This document shows, piece by piece, positions 27,134 to 35,344 of a stretch of 42,261 nucleotides of DNA. The stretch is from Polyangiaceae bacterium (GTDB lineage Bacteria; Myxococcota_A; Polyangia; Polyangiales; Polyangiaceae), in contig JADLEQ010000051.1 in NCBI GenBank assembly GCA_020846005.1, forward strand, positions 1-42,261. The letters are read 5' to 3'. The notes under the pieces are model-generated. The model saw only the letters and a program-made list of their open reading frames with translations, had not been told where the DNA came from and did not search any database. Every line of letters starts with the position of its first letter. The first letter of the stretch is position 1. Position numbers and translations under genes: made by a program.

Positions 27134-27709
27134 TCAGAGCACGCGGCAGAGCTCGTCGCCCTGGACGAGCGGGCGACCGAACGGCGTCTTCTTGCTGGCC
27201 GGGCGCAAGTAGATGGCACCGTCCGGGCCCGGTCGCGGGACGATGGCGCCGTGGGGGATCGGGCGGCCGAGCTGGGCCGTCTCGACGTGCACCACCACGT
27301 CGTCGCCTTCGCGTACGTAGCCCCAGTACGACGCCGGGCCGACGGCTCCCGCCCCCTCGCACGGGACCCCCTCGGACTCGAGCACCAGCACCACCTGGTT
27401 CGCCGCGTCGATGCGGGGGATCTCGCCCTCCCACTGGAAGCGCTGGTCGTTGGAGGCGCCGACGGCGACCGCGAGGCAGGAGCAGACGGGCGCGAGCCCC
27501 GTGGGGGCGAGCCGCACGTCGTGGCGGGCGCCGAGCATCGCGGCCTCCACGGTGTCCGCCGTCCTCTCGCTGGACTCCTCGACGGTGGGCGGAGGCTCGT
27601 CGAACGACGCCTCCTCCTTCTTCTTGGCGTTCACCTCGGCCTGCAGGCTCGCCTTGCAGTCCACGAACGAGAGGAGGAGGAGGGCGATGCCAAATCGCTC
27701 GAGCCGCAT
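27134..27709 (-). CDS. Lipoprotein of unknown function, 191 aa
   Basis: The ATG at 27709 gives a signal with Leu-rich core and lipobox FVDC (Cys 18), then a polar Glu/Lys-rich linker and a globular part with RLAPTGLAPVCSCLAVAVG and a likely beta-rich C-terminal region (VVVHVETAQLG, DGAIYLRPA). The frame is open further upstream but is then antisense to the divergent lipoprotein gene. I do not recognise a family. It is 69 bp from the divergent lipoprotein gene at 27779. Confidence 0.65.
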   Translation of the reverse strand: MRLERFGIALLLLSFVDCKASLQAEVNAKKKEEASFDEPPPTVEESSERTADTVEAAMLGARHDVRLAPTGLAPVCSCLAVAVGASNDQRFQWEGEIPRIDAANQVVLVLESEGVPCEGAGAVGPASYWGYVREGDDVVVHVETAQLGRPIPHGAIVPRPGPDGAIYLRPASKKTPFGRPLVQGDELCRVL

Positions 27710-27778
27710 GGGGCGAGCGTGGCACCACCGGGCCGGGAGGGCCAAGTCCCTCGCCCGCGGTCGTGCTACGCGAGGCGG

Positions 27779-28480
27779 GTGCGGCGCCCCCTCACCTCGC
27801 TCACCCTGGCGACCCTCGTCACCGCCTGCGGCGGCGGCCGCCCCGGGGGCGCCGGGGCGCCGGAGCCCGCTCCCCAGCCGAGCGCGGCTGAGGCCAGCGC
27901 TCGCGCGGGCGACGCGCCGCCGCCGCCGGCGCCTGCGGAGCCTCCGGTCGAGGCGGCTCGCGAGGAGCCCCCTCCCCCGGATCCGGCGGCCGATCCCCCT
28001 CCACCATCCCCTATCGATTTCGACCTCGACGACTGGGCTCACCGGCGCGGCCTGAAGCTCGAGCTCCAGGTCGATCGCTGCGAGCCGGCCCGCCTCGGCA
28101 AGGAGGCGGACACCCTGCTCTTCTGCTGGCGGCGCGAGCCGCGCAAGGACGACTGGGTGCTCCACCACCAGGGGCTGTACGCCGTCCGGGCTGGCAAGCT
28201 CGCGCGCGTCTGGGAGCTGCCGATCGGCGCCGAGCCGCTCACCGCCGCCGGAGAGAAGGAGCGCCCGCTCGTCCGCCTGCAGGTCGAGGCCCACGCCGAC
28301 GGCGCGTCGGTGACCGTGGGGGACTCCGAGCCGAGCTGCGCCGCGGCGAGCGCGCACGTGCGCGAGGTCGCGACCGACGACGCCGCCGGCGCGAAGCCGC
28401 TGCAGGCGCTGGTGAAGCGCGTGTGCGACGGGGTCGGGAAGTACCGCCTGGTCGGCGACACCCTCGTCCGCGCCCGGTGA
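27779..28480 (+). CDS. Lipoprotein with Pro/Ala-rich linker, 233 aa
   Basis: Starts at GTG 27779 with a GAGG ribosome-binding site at 4-nt spacing. The lipobox is VTAC (Cys 17), followed by a low-complexity Pro/Ala/Glu linker to about residue 78, then about 155 residues of ordered sequence with two cysteine pairs (RCEP, LLFCW, SCAAA, VCDG). Such linkers carry globular domains away from the membrane. No family recognised. The downstream end is only 18 bp from the convergent FGE-like gene. Confidence 0.65.
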   Translation: MRRPLTSLTLATLVTACGGGRPGGAGAPEPAPQPSAAEASARAGDAPPPPAPAEPPVEAAREEPPPPDPAADPPPPSPIDFDLDDWAHRRGLKLELQVDRCEPARLGKEADTLLFCWRREPRKDDWVLHHQGLYAVRAGKLARVWELPIGAEPLTAAGEKERPLVRLQVEAHADGASVTVGDSEPSCAAASAHVREVATDDAAGAKPLQALVKRVCDGVGKYRLVGDTLVRAR

Positions 28481-28498
28481 CGGCCCGGGCTCGGGGCG

Positions 28499-29554
28499 TC
28501 ACGGCGCGCTGGCGGGCGGGCTCGGTGGGGGCACGCTCGCGGCCGACGAGCTCGGCGCGGGTGCGCTCGCGGCGGACGCGGTGTCCGCGCAACAGCGGAA
28601 CCCGGCCTCGTAGCCGTAGTCGTGCTCCTTGTGGAACGTCACCGTGGGGCGGCACCGATTGCGCACGGGGCCCCACCAGCCGCCCTTGAGCCCGCTGCGG
28701 TTCGGGTACTTCTTGCCGGGCAGCTCGACCCACTCGTTCACGTTGCCGTTCAGGTCGACGACGCCGGCCCACGAGACGCAGGTGAGGCGCGCGCCGATCC
28801 GGTGGCGCTGGTCGAGCCGCGCGAGCTCCTCGGAGCACGCGGGCGTCACCAGGCACTTGTCGTACGTCGGGAGCTGCCGCGACTGGTCGGGCTGCCGGTA
28901 CTCCTTGTCGATGTTGCACCGAGTCGCGTCGCGGACGTGGCCGTACACGTGCGGCAGCATCTCGGGCCCCTCGCAGGCGAAGTTGTGCTCGTCCTCGGTG
29001 CAGAGCCGCTTGCCGGCGCGCTCGCAGAGGACGCGCGCCTCAAGCCAGGAGGTGAGCACGCGCGGCAGCTCGCCCTCGACGTTCGGCCACTCGTACCGAT
29101 CCATGCAGAACGCCAGGTGGCGGCGCTCGCTGGAGACGCAGCGGGTCGGCTCCGCGAAACGGAGACACCGCTCGCTCACGGTGCGGCTGTCCTGGTTGGC
29201 CCGATACTCGGGGTGGTGCTCGAGGCACTCCTGGATCACCGCCGGGCAGTACTCCCCTTCGACGCGCACCATGCCCGCCGCGCACCCGTCCGTCCGCGCG
29301 GGCGGCGGCGCGGGCGTGGCGGACGCGACGGCCGAGGCCGGAGGAGCCGCTGCGCTCGCGGAGGCCCCCGCCGCCGCTGCGCTCGCGGGCGGCTGCGGCT
29401 GCGGCCCCGCCGGCGACTCACGCTGGCACGCCGCGAGGTGCGCCAGCACGACCCACGCCCCAGCGGAAGCGAACCACGCGGCGCGCCGCGCTGGGCCGCG
29501 GCGGCGCGCGAGCGGGGGTAGGCGGTCCCGCGGGGGAGGGGCTGGGCGCTTCAT
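28499..29554 (-). CDS. Sulfatase-modifying-factor (FGE-fold) lipoprotein
   Basis: A protein of 351 residues from ATG 29554. A basic N-terminus, a hydrophobic stretch and a lipobox HLAAC (Cys 43) precede an Ala/Pro/Ser linker to about residue 88. The FGE-sulfatase domain is recognised from FCMDRYEWPN, GKRLCTEDEHNFACEG and VDLNGNVNEWVE near residue 267, followed by LKGGWWGPVRNRCRP and YEAGFRCC. Catalytic formylglycine-generating enzymes use a Cys pair near RGGS..C; here the first is replaced (GGWWGP), leaving Cys 301 and others probably in disulfides. It is likely a non-catalytic C-type-lectin-fold member. No sulfatase gene is near. Confidence 0.75.
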   Translation of the reverse strand: MKRPAPPPRDRLPPLARRRGPARRAAWFASAGAWVVLAHLAACQRESPAGPQPQPPASAAAAGASASAAAPPASAVASATPAPPPARTDGCAAGMVRVEGEYCPAVIQECLEHHPEYRANQDSRTVSERCLRFAEPTRCVSSERRHLAFCMDRYEWPNVEGELPRVLTSWLEARVLCERAGKRLCTEDEHNFACEGPEMLPHVYGHVRDATRCNIDKEYRQPDQSRQLPTYDKCLVTPACSEELARLDQRHRIGARLTCVSWAGVVDLNGNVNEWVELPGKKYPNRSGLKGGWWGPVRNRCRPTVTFHKEHDYGYEAGFRCCADTASAASAPAPSSSAASVPPPSPPASAP

Positions 29555-29651
29555 CGACGGCGGCGGCGTACCAGCGGCGCCGAGAACCCGCAACGCGGTG
29601 GCGCGCCGCGCCGCCGCGACCACCGCTCGGGCGCGATGCTACGGTGGACGC

Positions 29652-30269
29652 ATGTGGTGGCCCGCGCTCGCCCTCGCCCTCGAGACCCCCGCCGCTCCCT
29701 CGGATCCCGACGCGCAAGGCGCCCCACGGCTCGCAGCTCCGCCGCTCCTCGGGATCGCGCTCGGCGGGTTCGCTGGGCTGGGCGTCGAGACGACCGCGGA
29801 CGGGACGCACGGGCAGGCCACGGCCGGCGGTGAGCTCGCGCTGCGGGTCAGCTATGGGCAGCTCGTGGGGTGCGTGTCGGTGTCCGAGCTCGTGGCCTCG
29901 CGGGCGAGCACCTGGTGCGTGCTCGGCGGCGCGGTGCTGCCGTTCGTGGGCTGGGCGGATCTCGACCTCTCGGCGGGGTTCGCGCGCCGCCGCTACGAGA
30001 GCGATGACACCCGCTACGGACCGAACGGCTACACCGTGGAGGCGAGCGCGCTCGCGGCGCGCGCGGGGCTGTCGGCGCGCGCGGGCGACGTCGCGGGCGT
30101 CCGGTTCGGTGCGTTCTTCGAGCTCCAACACGATCTGGACACCCGGCGCGTGCCGTGGGCGTACCGCTTGAGCGAGGACGTGACCGTGACCGGCAAGACC
30201 GCCGTGGGCGGGACGACGGTGTCGCTCGCGGTGCGGCTCGCGGCCGACTTCGAGCTCCTCGGGCGATAG
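29652..30269 (+). CDS. Possible outer-membrane beta-barrel-like protein, 205 aa
   Basis: ATG 29652 begins a short hydrophobic leader (WWPALALALETP) that could be a poor signal peptide. The remainder has alternating hydrophobic strands (GIALGGFAGLGVETT, ELALRVSYGQLVG, DLDLSAGFARRRY, VRFGAFFELQHDL) and ends in VSLAVRLAADFELLGR, a pattern like an outer-membrane barrel, though the last residue is Arg rather than aromatic. No family is recognised. The gene is only 8 bp from the convergent membrane-protein gene. Confidence 0.55.
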   Translation: MWWPALALALETPAAPSDPDAQGAPRLAAPPLLGIALGGFAGLGVETTADGTHGQATAGGELALRVSYGQLVGCVSVSELVASRASTWCVLGGAVLPFVGWADLDLSAGFARRRYESDDTRYGPNGYTVEASALAARAGLSARAGDVAGVRFGAFFELQHDLDTRRVPWAYRLSEDVTVTGKTAVGGTTVSLAVRLAADFELLGR

Positions 30270-30277
30270 CGCGGCGC

Positions 30278-30733
30278 TCAGCGGCGGAACGGCGGGCGCC
30301 CGCCGCGCCGGCGGATCGCGCCGAGCGCGCGCCACACCGTCGGGCGGAACGCGATCGCGCGCACGACGCGGTGCTTGCCCGGGAGATCGGCGAGCCCAAT
30401 CGCCACGGCGATCGTGAGCAGCCCCTGGCCGGGGAGGAGGACCATCGCAACCCCCGCGACGAAGAACGCCGCCGCCACCAGGTTGCGTCCGACTCTCCAC
30501 GCCCAGCGCGCGCCGTGCGCTCGCGGCCGGGGGAATGGCTCGGTCGCCGCGAAGTAGTCCTCGGGGAGGCGCAGCACGATCCACGGGAGGCCGAGCGCGC
30601 TCAGCAGGAACAGCCCCACCGACGCAAAGGAGAGCGCCGCGACCACGTCCGGACGCAGCACCGCGCGGAGCACCGCCTCGACCCCCGGAGGCAGCTCGGC
30701 CGCGGCGAGCCACGACTCGAGGCGGCCGCTCAT
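30278..30733 (-). CDS. Small membrane protein, PGPGW-like
   Basis: A protein of 151 residues. It has hydrophobic segments at about 32-53 and 85-120; the second contains MVLLPGQGLLTIAVAIGLADLPG, close to the PGPGW signature of a family of small bacterial membrane proteins of unknown role, with PGQG in place of PGPG. The C-terminus is basic. The ATG overlaps the trpE stop as ATGA, so it is translated with trpE. Confidence 0.7.
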   Translation of the reverse strand: MSGRLESWLAAAELPPGVEAVLRAVLRPDVVAALSFASVGLFLLSALGLPWIVLRLPEDYFAATEPFPRPRAHGARWAWRVGRNLVAAAFFVAGVAMVLLPGQGLLTIAVAIGLADLPGKHRVVRAIAFRPTVWRALGAIRRRGGRPPFRR

Positions 30734-32106
30734 CGCGCCGAGGCCCGCGCCGCCGCCGCCACCGCCGCGAGGGCGGCGCGCGCCTTGCTGCGTGTCTCGG
30801 CCGCCTCGAGCTCGGGTACGCTGTCCGCGACGACCCCGGCGCCCGCGGTCACCTCGAAGCGCCCGCCTCGCTGGACGACCGTGCGGATCGCGATGGCGAA
30901 GTCGAGATCACCGCCCGGCGCGACGTAGCCGATCGCCCCGCCGTACACGCCGCGCGGGCCCGCCTCGAGCTCGCGGACGATTTGCATCGCGCGGAGCTTC
31001 GGCGCGCCGGTGAGGGTGCCGGCAGGGAACGTCGCGCGGAGCACCTCCCACGGCCCCACGCCCTCGCGGAGCGTCCCCTCGACCTCACTCGTGATGTGCA
31101 TCACGTGGCTGAAGCGCTCGATCTCCATCCGACTGGGGAGCTCGACGGTGCCGGCCCGCGCTACGCGGCCGACGTCGTTGCGCGCGAGGTCGATCAGCAT
31201 CACGTGCTCGGCGCGCTCCTTCGGGTCGGCGAGCAGCTCGGCGGCGAGCGCGGCGTCCTCGTCCGGGGTCGCGCCGCGCCGGCGCGTGCCCGCGATGGGG
31301 CGGACGGTGACCCGCCCGCGCTCGGCGCGCACGAGCGTCTCCGGGCTGGCCCCGGCGACGGCGAGCGCGGGCGCCCCGGCGGTCGCCGGGAGCTCGAGGA
31401 GGTACATGTACGGCGCGGGCGAGAGCACGCGGAGCGCCCGGTAGACGTCGAGCACGTCCGCCCCGCCCGCTGGCGCCGAGAACGTCCGCGCCGGGACGAT
31501 CTGGAACGCGTCGCCCGCGCGGATGTGCTCCTGTGCACGCTCGACGGCGCGAGCGTACTCCGCGTCGTCCAAGCTCACCTCCACGTCCGCGGGGAGCGCC
31601 TGCGGATCGGGATGAGGCAGCGGCGGGAGCGCCTCGGCGCGCGCGAGATCCGCCTCCGCGCGCGCGAGCGCCTCCGGATCGAGCGAGGCGAGGGTCGCCG
31701 TGTGGGAGAGGTTGTCGAACACGATGACGGTCGCCCCTGCGAGGAGCCTCGCGATGGGCCCCCCGGCGCCGGGCCACGGCGCGACGCGCGTCGCCGTGTG
31801 GACGATGTCGTACGCGACGACGCCGACCTGGGCGGCGGCGAACCGCGCCGCGACGCTCCCCGGCCCGGCCGCAGCCGGCGCGGCCCGCTCGGCCAGCTCG
31901 ACGAACGGATCGCGCCCGGACGCCGGGTAGATCTCGATCGAGCGCTCCGGCCGATACCCGAGGATCGACCACCGGCCCCATCGCTCGCCCGGCACGACGC
32001 TCTCCAGGAGGAACGAACCGGCGCCGGCGTCCCGACGCAGGCGGGCGTACACGCCCACGGGTGTGAGGCCGTCGACGACCAGCGTCTTCTCGTGGACCGT
32101 GGGCAT
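30730..32106 (-). CDS. trpE: Anthranilate synthase component I
   Basis: A protein of 458 residues. It makes anthranilate from chorismate with ammonia or a glutaminase partner. Chorismate-domain motifs are present: HIRAGDAFQIV (195-205), PIAGTRRRG, HVMHITSEVEG and FPAGTLTGAPK (360-370). Ala 272 in PIAGT, where PabB enzymes have Lys (PIKGT), favours TrpE over aminodeoxychorismate synthase. The N-terminal LLES (33-36) that contributes to tryptophan binding is kept, so feedback inhibition is expected. No trpG or other trp genes are adjacent. Start at ATG 32106; the frame is open upstream but overlaps the divergent eda promoter region. Confidence 0.92.
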   Translation of the reverse strand: MPTVHEKTLVVDGLTPVGVYARLRRDAGAGSFLLESVVPGERWGRWSILGYRPERSIEIYPASGRDPFVELAERAAPAAAGPGSVAARFAAAQVGVVAYDIVHTATRVAPWPGAGGPIARLLAGATVIVFDNLSHTATLASLDPEALARAEADLARAEALPPLPHPDPQALPADVEVSLDDAEYARAVERAQEHIRAGDAFQIVPARTFSAPAGGADVLDVYRALRVLSPAPYMYLLELPATAGAPALAVAGASPETLVRAERGRVTVRPIAGTRRRGATPDEDAALAAELLADPKERAEHVMLIDLARNDVGRVARAGTVELPSRMEIERFSHVMHITSEVEGTLREGVGPWEVLRATFPAGTLTGAPKLRAMQIVRELEAGPRGVYGGAIGYVAPGGDLDFAIAIRTVVQRGGRFEVTAGAGVVADSVPELEAAETRSKARAALAAVAAAARASAR

Positions 32107-32208
32107 GGGGGCAGGGAGCGTAGCGTCCGGCCGGGCGCCGGGCGAGGCGCGACGGGCCGCGCGAGGCGGCGCGTGACCGCGCGCGGGCGGGGTGGCATCG
32201 TCGCGAGC

Positions 32209-32883
32209 ATGACCCCCGACCAAGTCGTCGCGCTACTGTGGGAGGCCCGCGCGACCGCGATCCTGCGGACGGACGACCAGCGCGTCGCGGCCTCCGCCAT
32301 GGACGCCGCCGTGCGCGGCGGCTTCCGTGTCGTGGAGGTGACGCTGACGACGCCGGGCGCGCTCGAGCTGATCCGGGAGCTGGCGTCACGCCCGGGGCTC
32401 GTGGTGGGAGCGGGCACGGTGCTTGAGATCGCGCAGGCGCGCGCGGCGGTGCTCGCGGGCGCGCGGTTCCTCGTGTCGCCCGTCGTGGACCCGGCCGTGA
32501 TCGCCGAGGCGCGCGCCCTCGGCGTGGCGTCGCTCCCCGGCGTCCACACGCCGACCGAGGCGCTCACCGCGCACCGCGCCGGCGCGCCGCTGGTGAAGCT
32601 CTTCCCGGCGCCGGCCGGCGGCCCCGCGTGGGTGCGCTCCTGCCTCGGCCCGATGCCCTTCCTCCGTATCGTGCCGACGAACGGCGTCGACGCGACGAAC
32701 GCGGCGGCGTGGCTCGAGGCGGGGGCCTGGGCCGTCGGCTGCGTCGCCGCGCTGTTCGACCCGGGTGAGCTACGCGAGCGGCGCTTCGAGCGCGTCGAGG
32801 CGCGCGCGCGCGCGCTGCTGGCGAGCGTCGCGGCCGTCCCCCGCCCCGCGACGCCGCCCGTCTCGGCGGGCGGCGTACGCTGA
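32209..32883 (+). CDS. eda: KDPG/KHG aldolase
   Basis: A protein of 224 residues, the usual length. It cleaves 2-keto-3-deoxy-6-phosphogluconate to pyruvate and glyceraldehyde 3-phosphate in the Entner-Doudoroff route, or related keto-acids. Lys 130 in PLVKLFPAP is the Schiff-base lysine; Arg 20 in AILR and Glu 43 in VVEVTLTT are the other catalytic or binding residues, and GAGTVL and LVSPVVD are family motifs. The ATG at 32209 is 102 bp from the divergent trpE start. No edd gene is nearby. Confidence 0.9.
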   Translation: MTPDQVVALLWEARATAILRTDDQRVAASAMDAAVRGGFRVVEVTLTTPGALELIRELASRPGLVVGAGTVLEIAQARAAVLAGARFLVSPVVDPAVIAEARALGVASLPGVHTPTEALTAHRAGAPLVKLFPAPAGGPAWVRSCLGPMPFLRIVPTNGVDATNAAAWLEAGAWAVGCVAALFDPGELRERRFERVEARARALLASVAAVPRPATPPVSAGGVR

Positions 32884-32912
32884 GCGCGGGGCGGCGCGCC
32901 CGCCCACGCGCC

Positions 32913-33686
32913 TCAGGGCTTGGGAGCCCACTGAGCGACCGCGAACATCGAGCCGTCGGGCGCCATCGCGATGGCGAGCCGCCCCACCTGCTCCACGGCG
33001 AAGGGCGGGCTCGTCACCGTCCCGCCGAGCTCGCCGATGCGCTTCACCGTCGCGTCGAGATCGGTGGACGTGAAGTACAGGAACCACGCGGTCACCGGCA
33101 CCTCGTCCGGCTTCTTCATCATCCCGCCGGCGTCGCCCCCCTCCTCGCCCGTGCCGAAGAGCTCGTACCCCATGCCGGCGAACGGCCCGCCTCGCCACCG
33201 CCACCCCACGACGTCCGAGTAGAAGCTGCGAGACGCTGCCGGATCCCCGGTGAGCAGCTCGTTCCACCCCACCATCCCGGGGACGTCCGCGCCAGGGACG
33301 GACGGCAGCTCGCCCGCCGGCTGGAACAGGGACGCCACCGCGCCTTGAGGATCGATCATCATCCCCATCCGACCGACGGTAGGGATTTCCATGGCGCCCA
33401 TCGGGAAGGTGGCGCCCGCCGCGGCCGCCCGCTTCATCGCCGCGTCCAGGTCCGTGACCCCGATGTGGCCCATCCAGTGCGACGGCGCCGGCGCGTCCTT
33501 GGGGATCTGGTTGATGCCACCGAAGAACCTGCCGTCGATCCCGATCATCTCGTACGCGGGCATCCCCGCAGGCGCGCCCTCCGGCCGCCACGACTGGAGG
33601 GTCCACCCGAAGAGCGCCCGGTAGAAGTCCTTGGCCCGATCGGCCTCTTTGCTGTTGAGGTCCCACCAAACGAAACGCGCCGTCAT
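32913..33686 (-). CDS. Two-domain VOC-family protein (glyoxalase/bleomycin-resistance fold)
   Basis: A protein of 257 residues with two vicinal-oxygen-chelate domains (about 4-118 and 130-254): FVWWDLNSKEADRAKDFYRA and WNELLTGDPAASRSFYSDVV start the two halves, each with a GW or VGW after the helix. This tandem form is common in actinobacteria and myxobacteria and of unknown substrate. The ATG 33686 was chosen because GGAGG lies 7 nt upstream; the in-frame ATG at 33737 lacks one. Convergent with eda across 29 bp. Confidence 0.88.
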   Translation of the reverse strand: MTARFVWWDLNSKEADRAKDFYRALFGWTLQSWRPEGAPAGMPAYEMIGIDGRFFGGINQIPKDAPAPSHWMGHIGVTDLDAAMKRAAAAGATFPMGAMEIPTVGRMGMMIDPQGAVASLFQPAGELPSVPGADVPGMVGWNELLTGDPAASRSFYSDVVGWRWRGGPFAGMGYELFGTGEEGGDAGGMMKKPDEVPVTAWFLYFTSTDLDATVKRIGELGGTVTSPPFAVEQVGRLAIAMAPDGSMFAVAQWAPKP

Positions 33687-33693
33687 GCTCTTG

Positions 33694-33698
33694 CCTCC
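33694..33698 (-). promoter_or_regulatory. Ribosome-binding site of the VOC gene
   Basis: GGAGG on the minus strand, 7 nt before ATG 33686. It decides between this start and the longer frame starting at 33737. Confidence 0.7.
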
Positions 33699-33874
33699 CG
33701 CGGGGCGCGACCATGGGCGCCACCCGCAGGCCGCCATGTCGGGCCGCGGCGGCCGAACCGCAAGGGGGCGCTCGGGAGGCGCCGCGGCCCCCGCGAGCTT
33801 CGGGCCGCCCCGGGGGCGAGGGACGAGGCGGGGTGGCGCTTCCCGGCGCGTCCCGCCGGGGCTAGCGTCCTGGC

Positions 33875-35296
33875 GTGCCCGATTTCCCCCCCGTTCGGCC
33901 GTCTCACGTCCTCGCCGCGTACGCCGAGGAGCTCGTCCAGACGCGCCGCGTCGTCGTCCTGGGCGACGCCACGAGCGGCCTCGCCGATCGCCTCCTCGAC
34001 CGGGGCGCCCGCCTCGTCCACGTCTACGACCCCGAGCCGCTGCGGGTCGCCGAGGAGGCCGCGCGAGGCACCCAGCGCAACGTGACGCTCGCTGCGCTGG
34101 CCGAGGCCGGCGCGAGCGTGCGCGAGGGCGCGTTCGACGTCGCGATCGTCGAGGACCTGTCGGCGCACGCCGACCCGGCCGCCGTCCTCGCGCGGGTTCG
34201 CCGCCTCCTCGCGCCCCGCGGGGTGGCGATCGTGGCGGCGCCGAACCCGGAGGCGCGGCACCGCCTGCTGTTCGAGCCGGGCCACGGCGCGAGCGAGCTC
34301 GACTACTACGCCCTCTACGACGCGGTCGCCGCGGCCTTCGAGGAGGTGCGCATGCTCGCGCAGGCGCCCTTCGTGGGCTACGCGGTGGCGGCGCTCGGGG
34401 AGGAGGAGGATCCCGTACCGTCCCTCGACGCGAGCTTCCTCCCCGCGGGGACGGAGGAGCCGGAGTGGTTCGTGGCGCTCGCGAGCGCAGAGCCCGTCGC
34501 GCACGAGAGCTTCCTCGTCGTACAGCTCCCGTTCGTCGAGGCGATCCCGCCCGGGCGGCGCGCGCGGGTGGAGCGTGAGCTCGAGCGCGCGCGGGCCGAG
34601 GAGCGCCGCGCGCGCGAGGCGCTCGCGCGGGTCGGCGCCCAGCCCGCAGACACGGCGCGCGCCCCGGCGCCGGCCGCGCACGCCGAGGTCGAGCGGCTCC
34701 AGGCCGCGCTCCGCGAGCGCGACGCCTGGATCGTCGAGCTCGAGAAGCGCGCGGCCGCAGCCGACACGCGGGCCGATGCGGCCGAGGGCGCGCTCGACGA
34801 CGAGCGCGCCGCGCGGGAGCGCGCTACGGGCGAGGCGACCACGGCCAGCGAGCGGGAGCGCGCGGCGCGGACGGAGCTCGAGTCGCTGCGGGCGCAGCTG
34901 GCGGCCGCCGCGAGAGCGCGAGACACCTTGGCCGATCGAGCGCGCACGCTCGAGGACGAGCTCAGCGCCGCGAAGGCCGTGGCTCCCGCCGCTCCGGCGG
35001 AGCCCGAGCCGACCGACGACGTGGGTCGCCTCGAGGAGCAGCTCGTCGAGCGAGGTCGCGAGCTCGCTCGGCTCCAGGCCGAGCTCCACGAGGCAGCGCG
35101 CACGGGCCGCGAGCTGCTCACCGAGCTCGAGCTCGCGCGGAGCGGCGCCTCGGCGCCGCCGGCCGCCGAGGGGGCGGCGCTCGTCGACTCGCTCTCCCTG
35201 GCGAACGCCCGGCTGGAGGCCGATCTGCTGGCGGCGCGCTGGGCCGCCGAGCTCGCCGCGCCCGGCGAGCAGCAGAAGATCCGGCCCGAGAGTTGA
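33875..35296 (+). CDS. Degenerate class I methyltransferase fused to a coiled coil
   Basis: A protein of 473 residues from GTG 33875. Residues about 1-175 have a Rossmann methyltransferase outline, VVVLGDATSGLADRLL followed by VHVYDPE and a later AFDVAIVEDLSAHADP, but motif I is altered (GDATSG rather than GxGxG), so SAM binding is doubtful. From about residue 225 to 445 the protein is a Glu/Arg/Ala-rich heptad-like coiled coil broken by Pro/Ala linkers. The combination suggests a scaffold or regulatory protein. The dnaJ gene is 48 bp downstream and its candidate promoter overlaps this gene's stop codon. Confidence 0.75.
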   Translation: MPDFPPVRPSHVLAAYAEELVQTRRVVVLGDATSGLADRLLDRGARLVHVYDPEPLRVAEEAARGTQRNVTLAALAEAGASVREGAFDVAIVEDLSAHADPAAVLARVRRLLAPRGVAIVAAPNPEARHRLLFEPGHGASELDYYALYDAVAAAFEEVRMLAQAPFVGYAVAALGEEEDPVPSLDASFLPAGTEEPEWFVALASAEPVAHESFLVVQLPFVEAIPPGRRARVERELERARAEERRAREALARVGAQPADTARAPAPAAHAEVERLQAALRERDAWIVELEKRAAAADTRADAAEGALDDERAARERATGEATTASERERAARTELESLRAQLAAAARARDTLADRARTLEDELSAAKAVAPAAPAEPEPTDDVGRLEEQLVERGRELARLQAELHEAARTGRELLTELELARSGASAPPAAEGAALVDSLSLANARLEADLLAARWAAELAAPGEQQKIRPES

Positions 35297-35320
35297 CACC
35301 GCGCGCTGGCGCCTTACCTT
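35293..35320 (+). promoter_or_regulatory. Candidate promoter for dnaJ
   Basis: A perfect -35 box TTGACA (35293-35298), overlapping the TGA stop of the preceding gene, is followed after 16 nt by TACCTT (35315-35320), a weak -10 with three consensus matches (T, A and final T). It would start transcription about 20 nt before ATG 35345. I see no CIRCE element or other heat-shock operator. Confidence 0.45.
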
Positions 35321-35344
35321 CGCCGCGCTTTCCATCTCTTCGCC

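Noticed and set aside
30730-32106. PabB (aminodeoxychorismate synthase) assignment
   Set aside because: PIAGT with Ala, rather than PIKGT, and a retained LLES motif favour TrpE.
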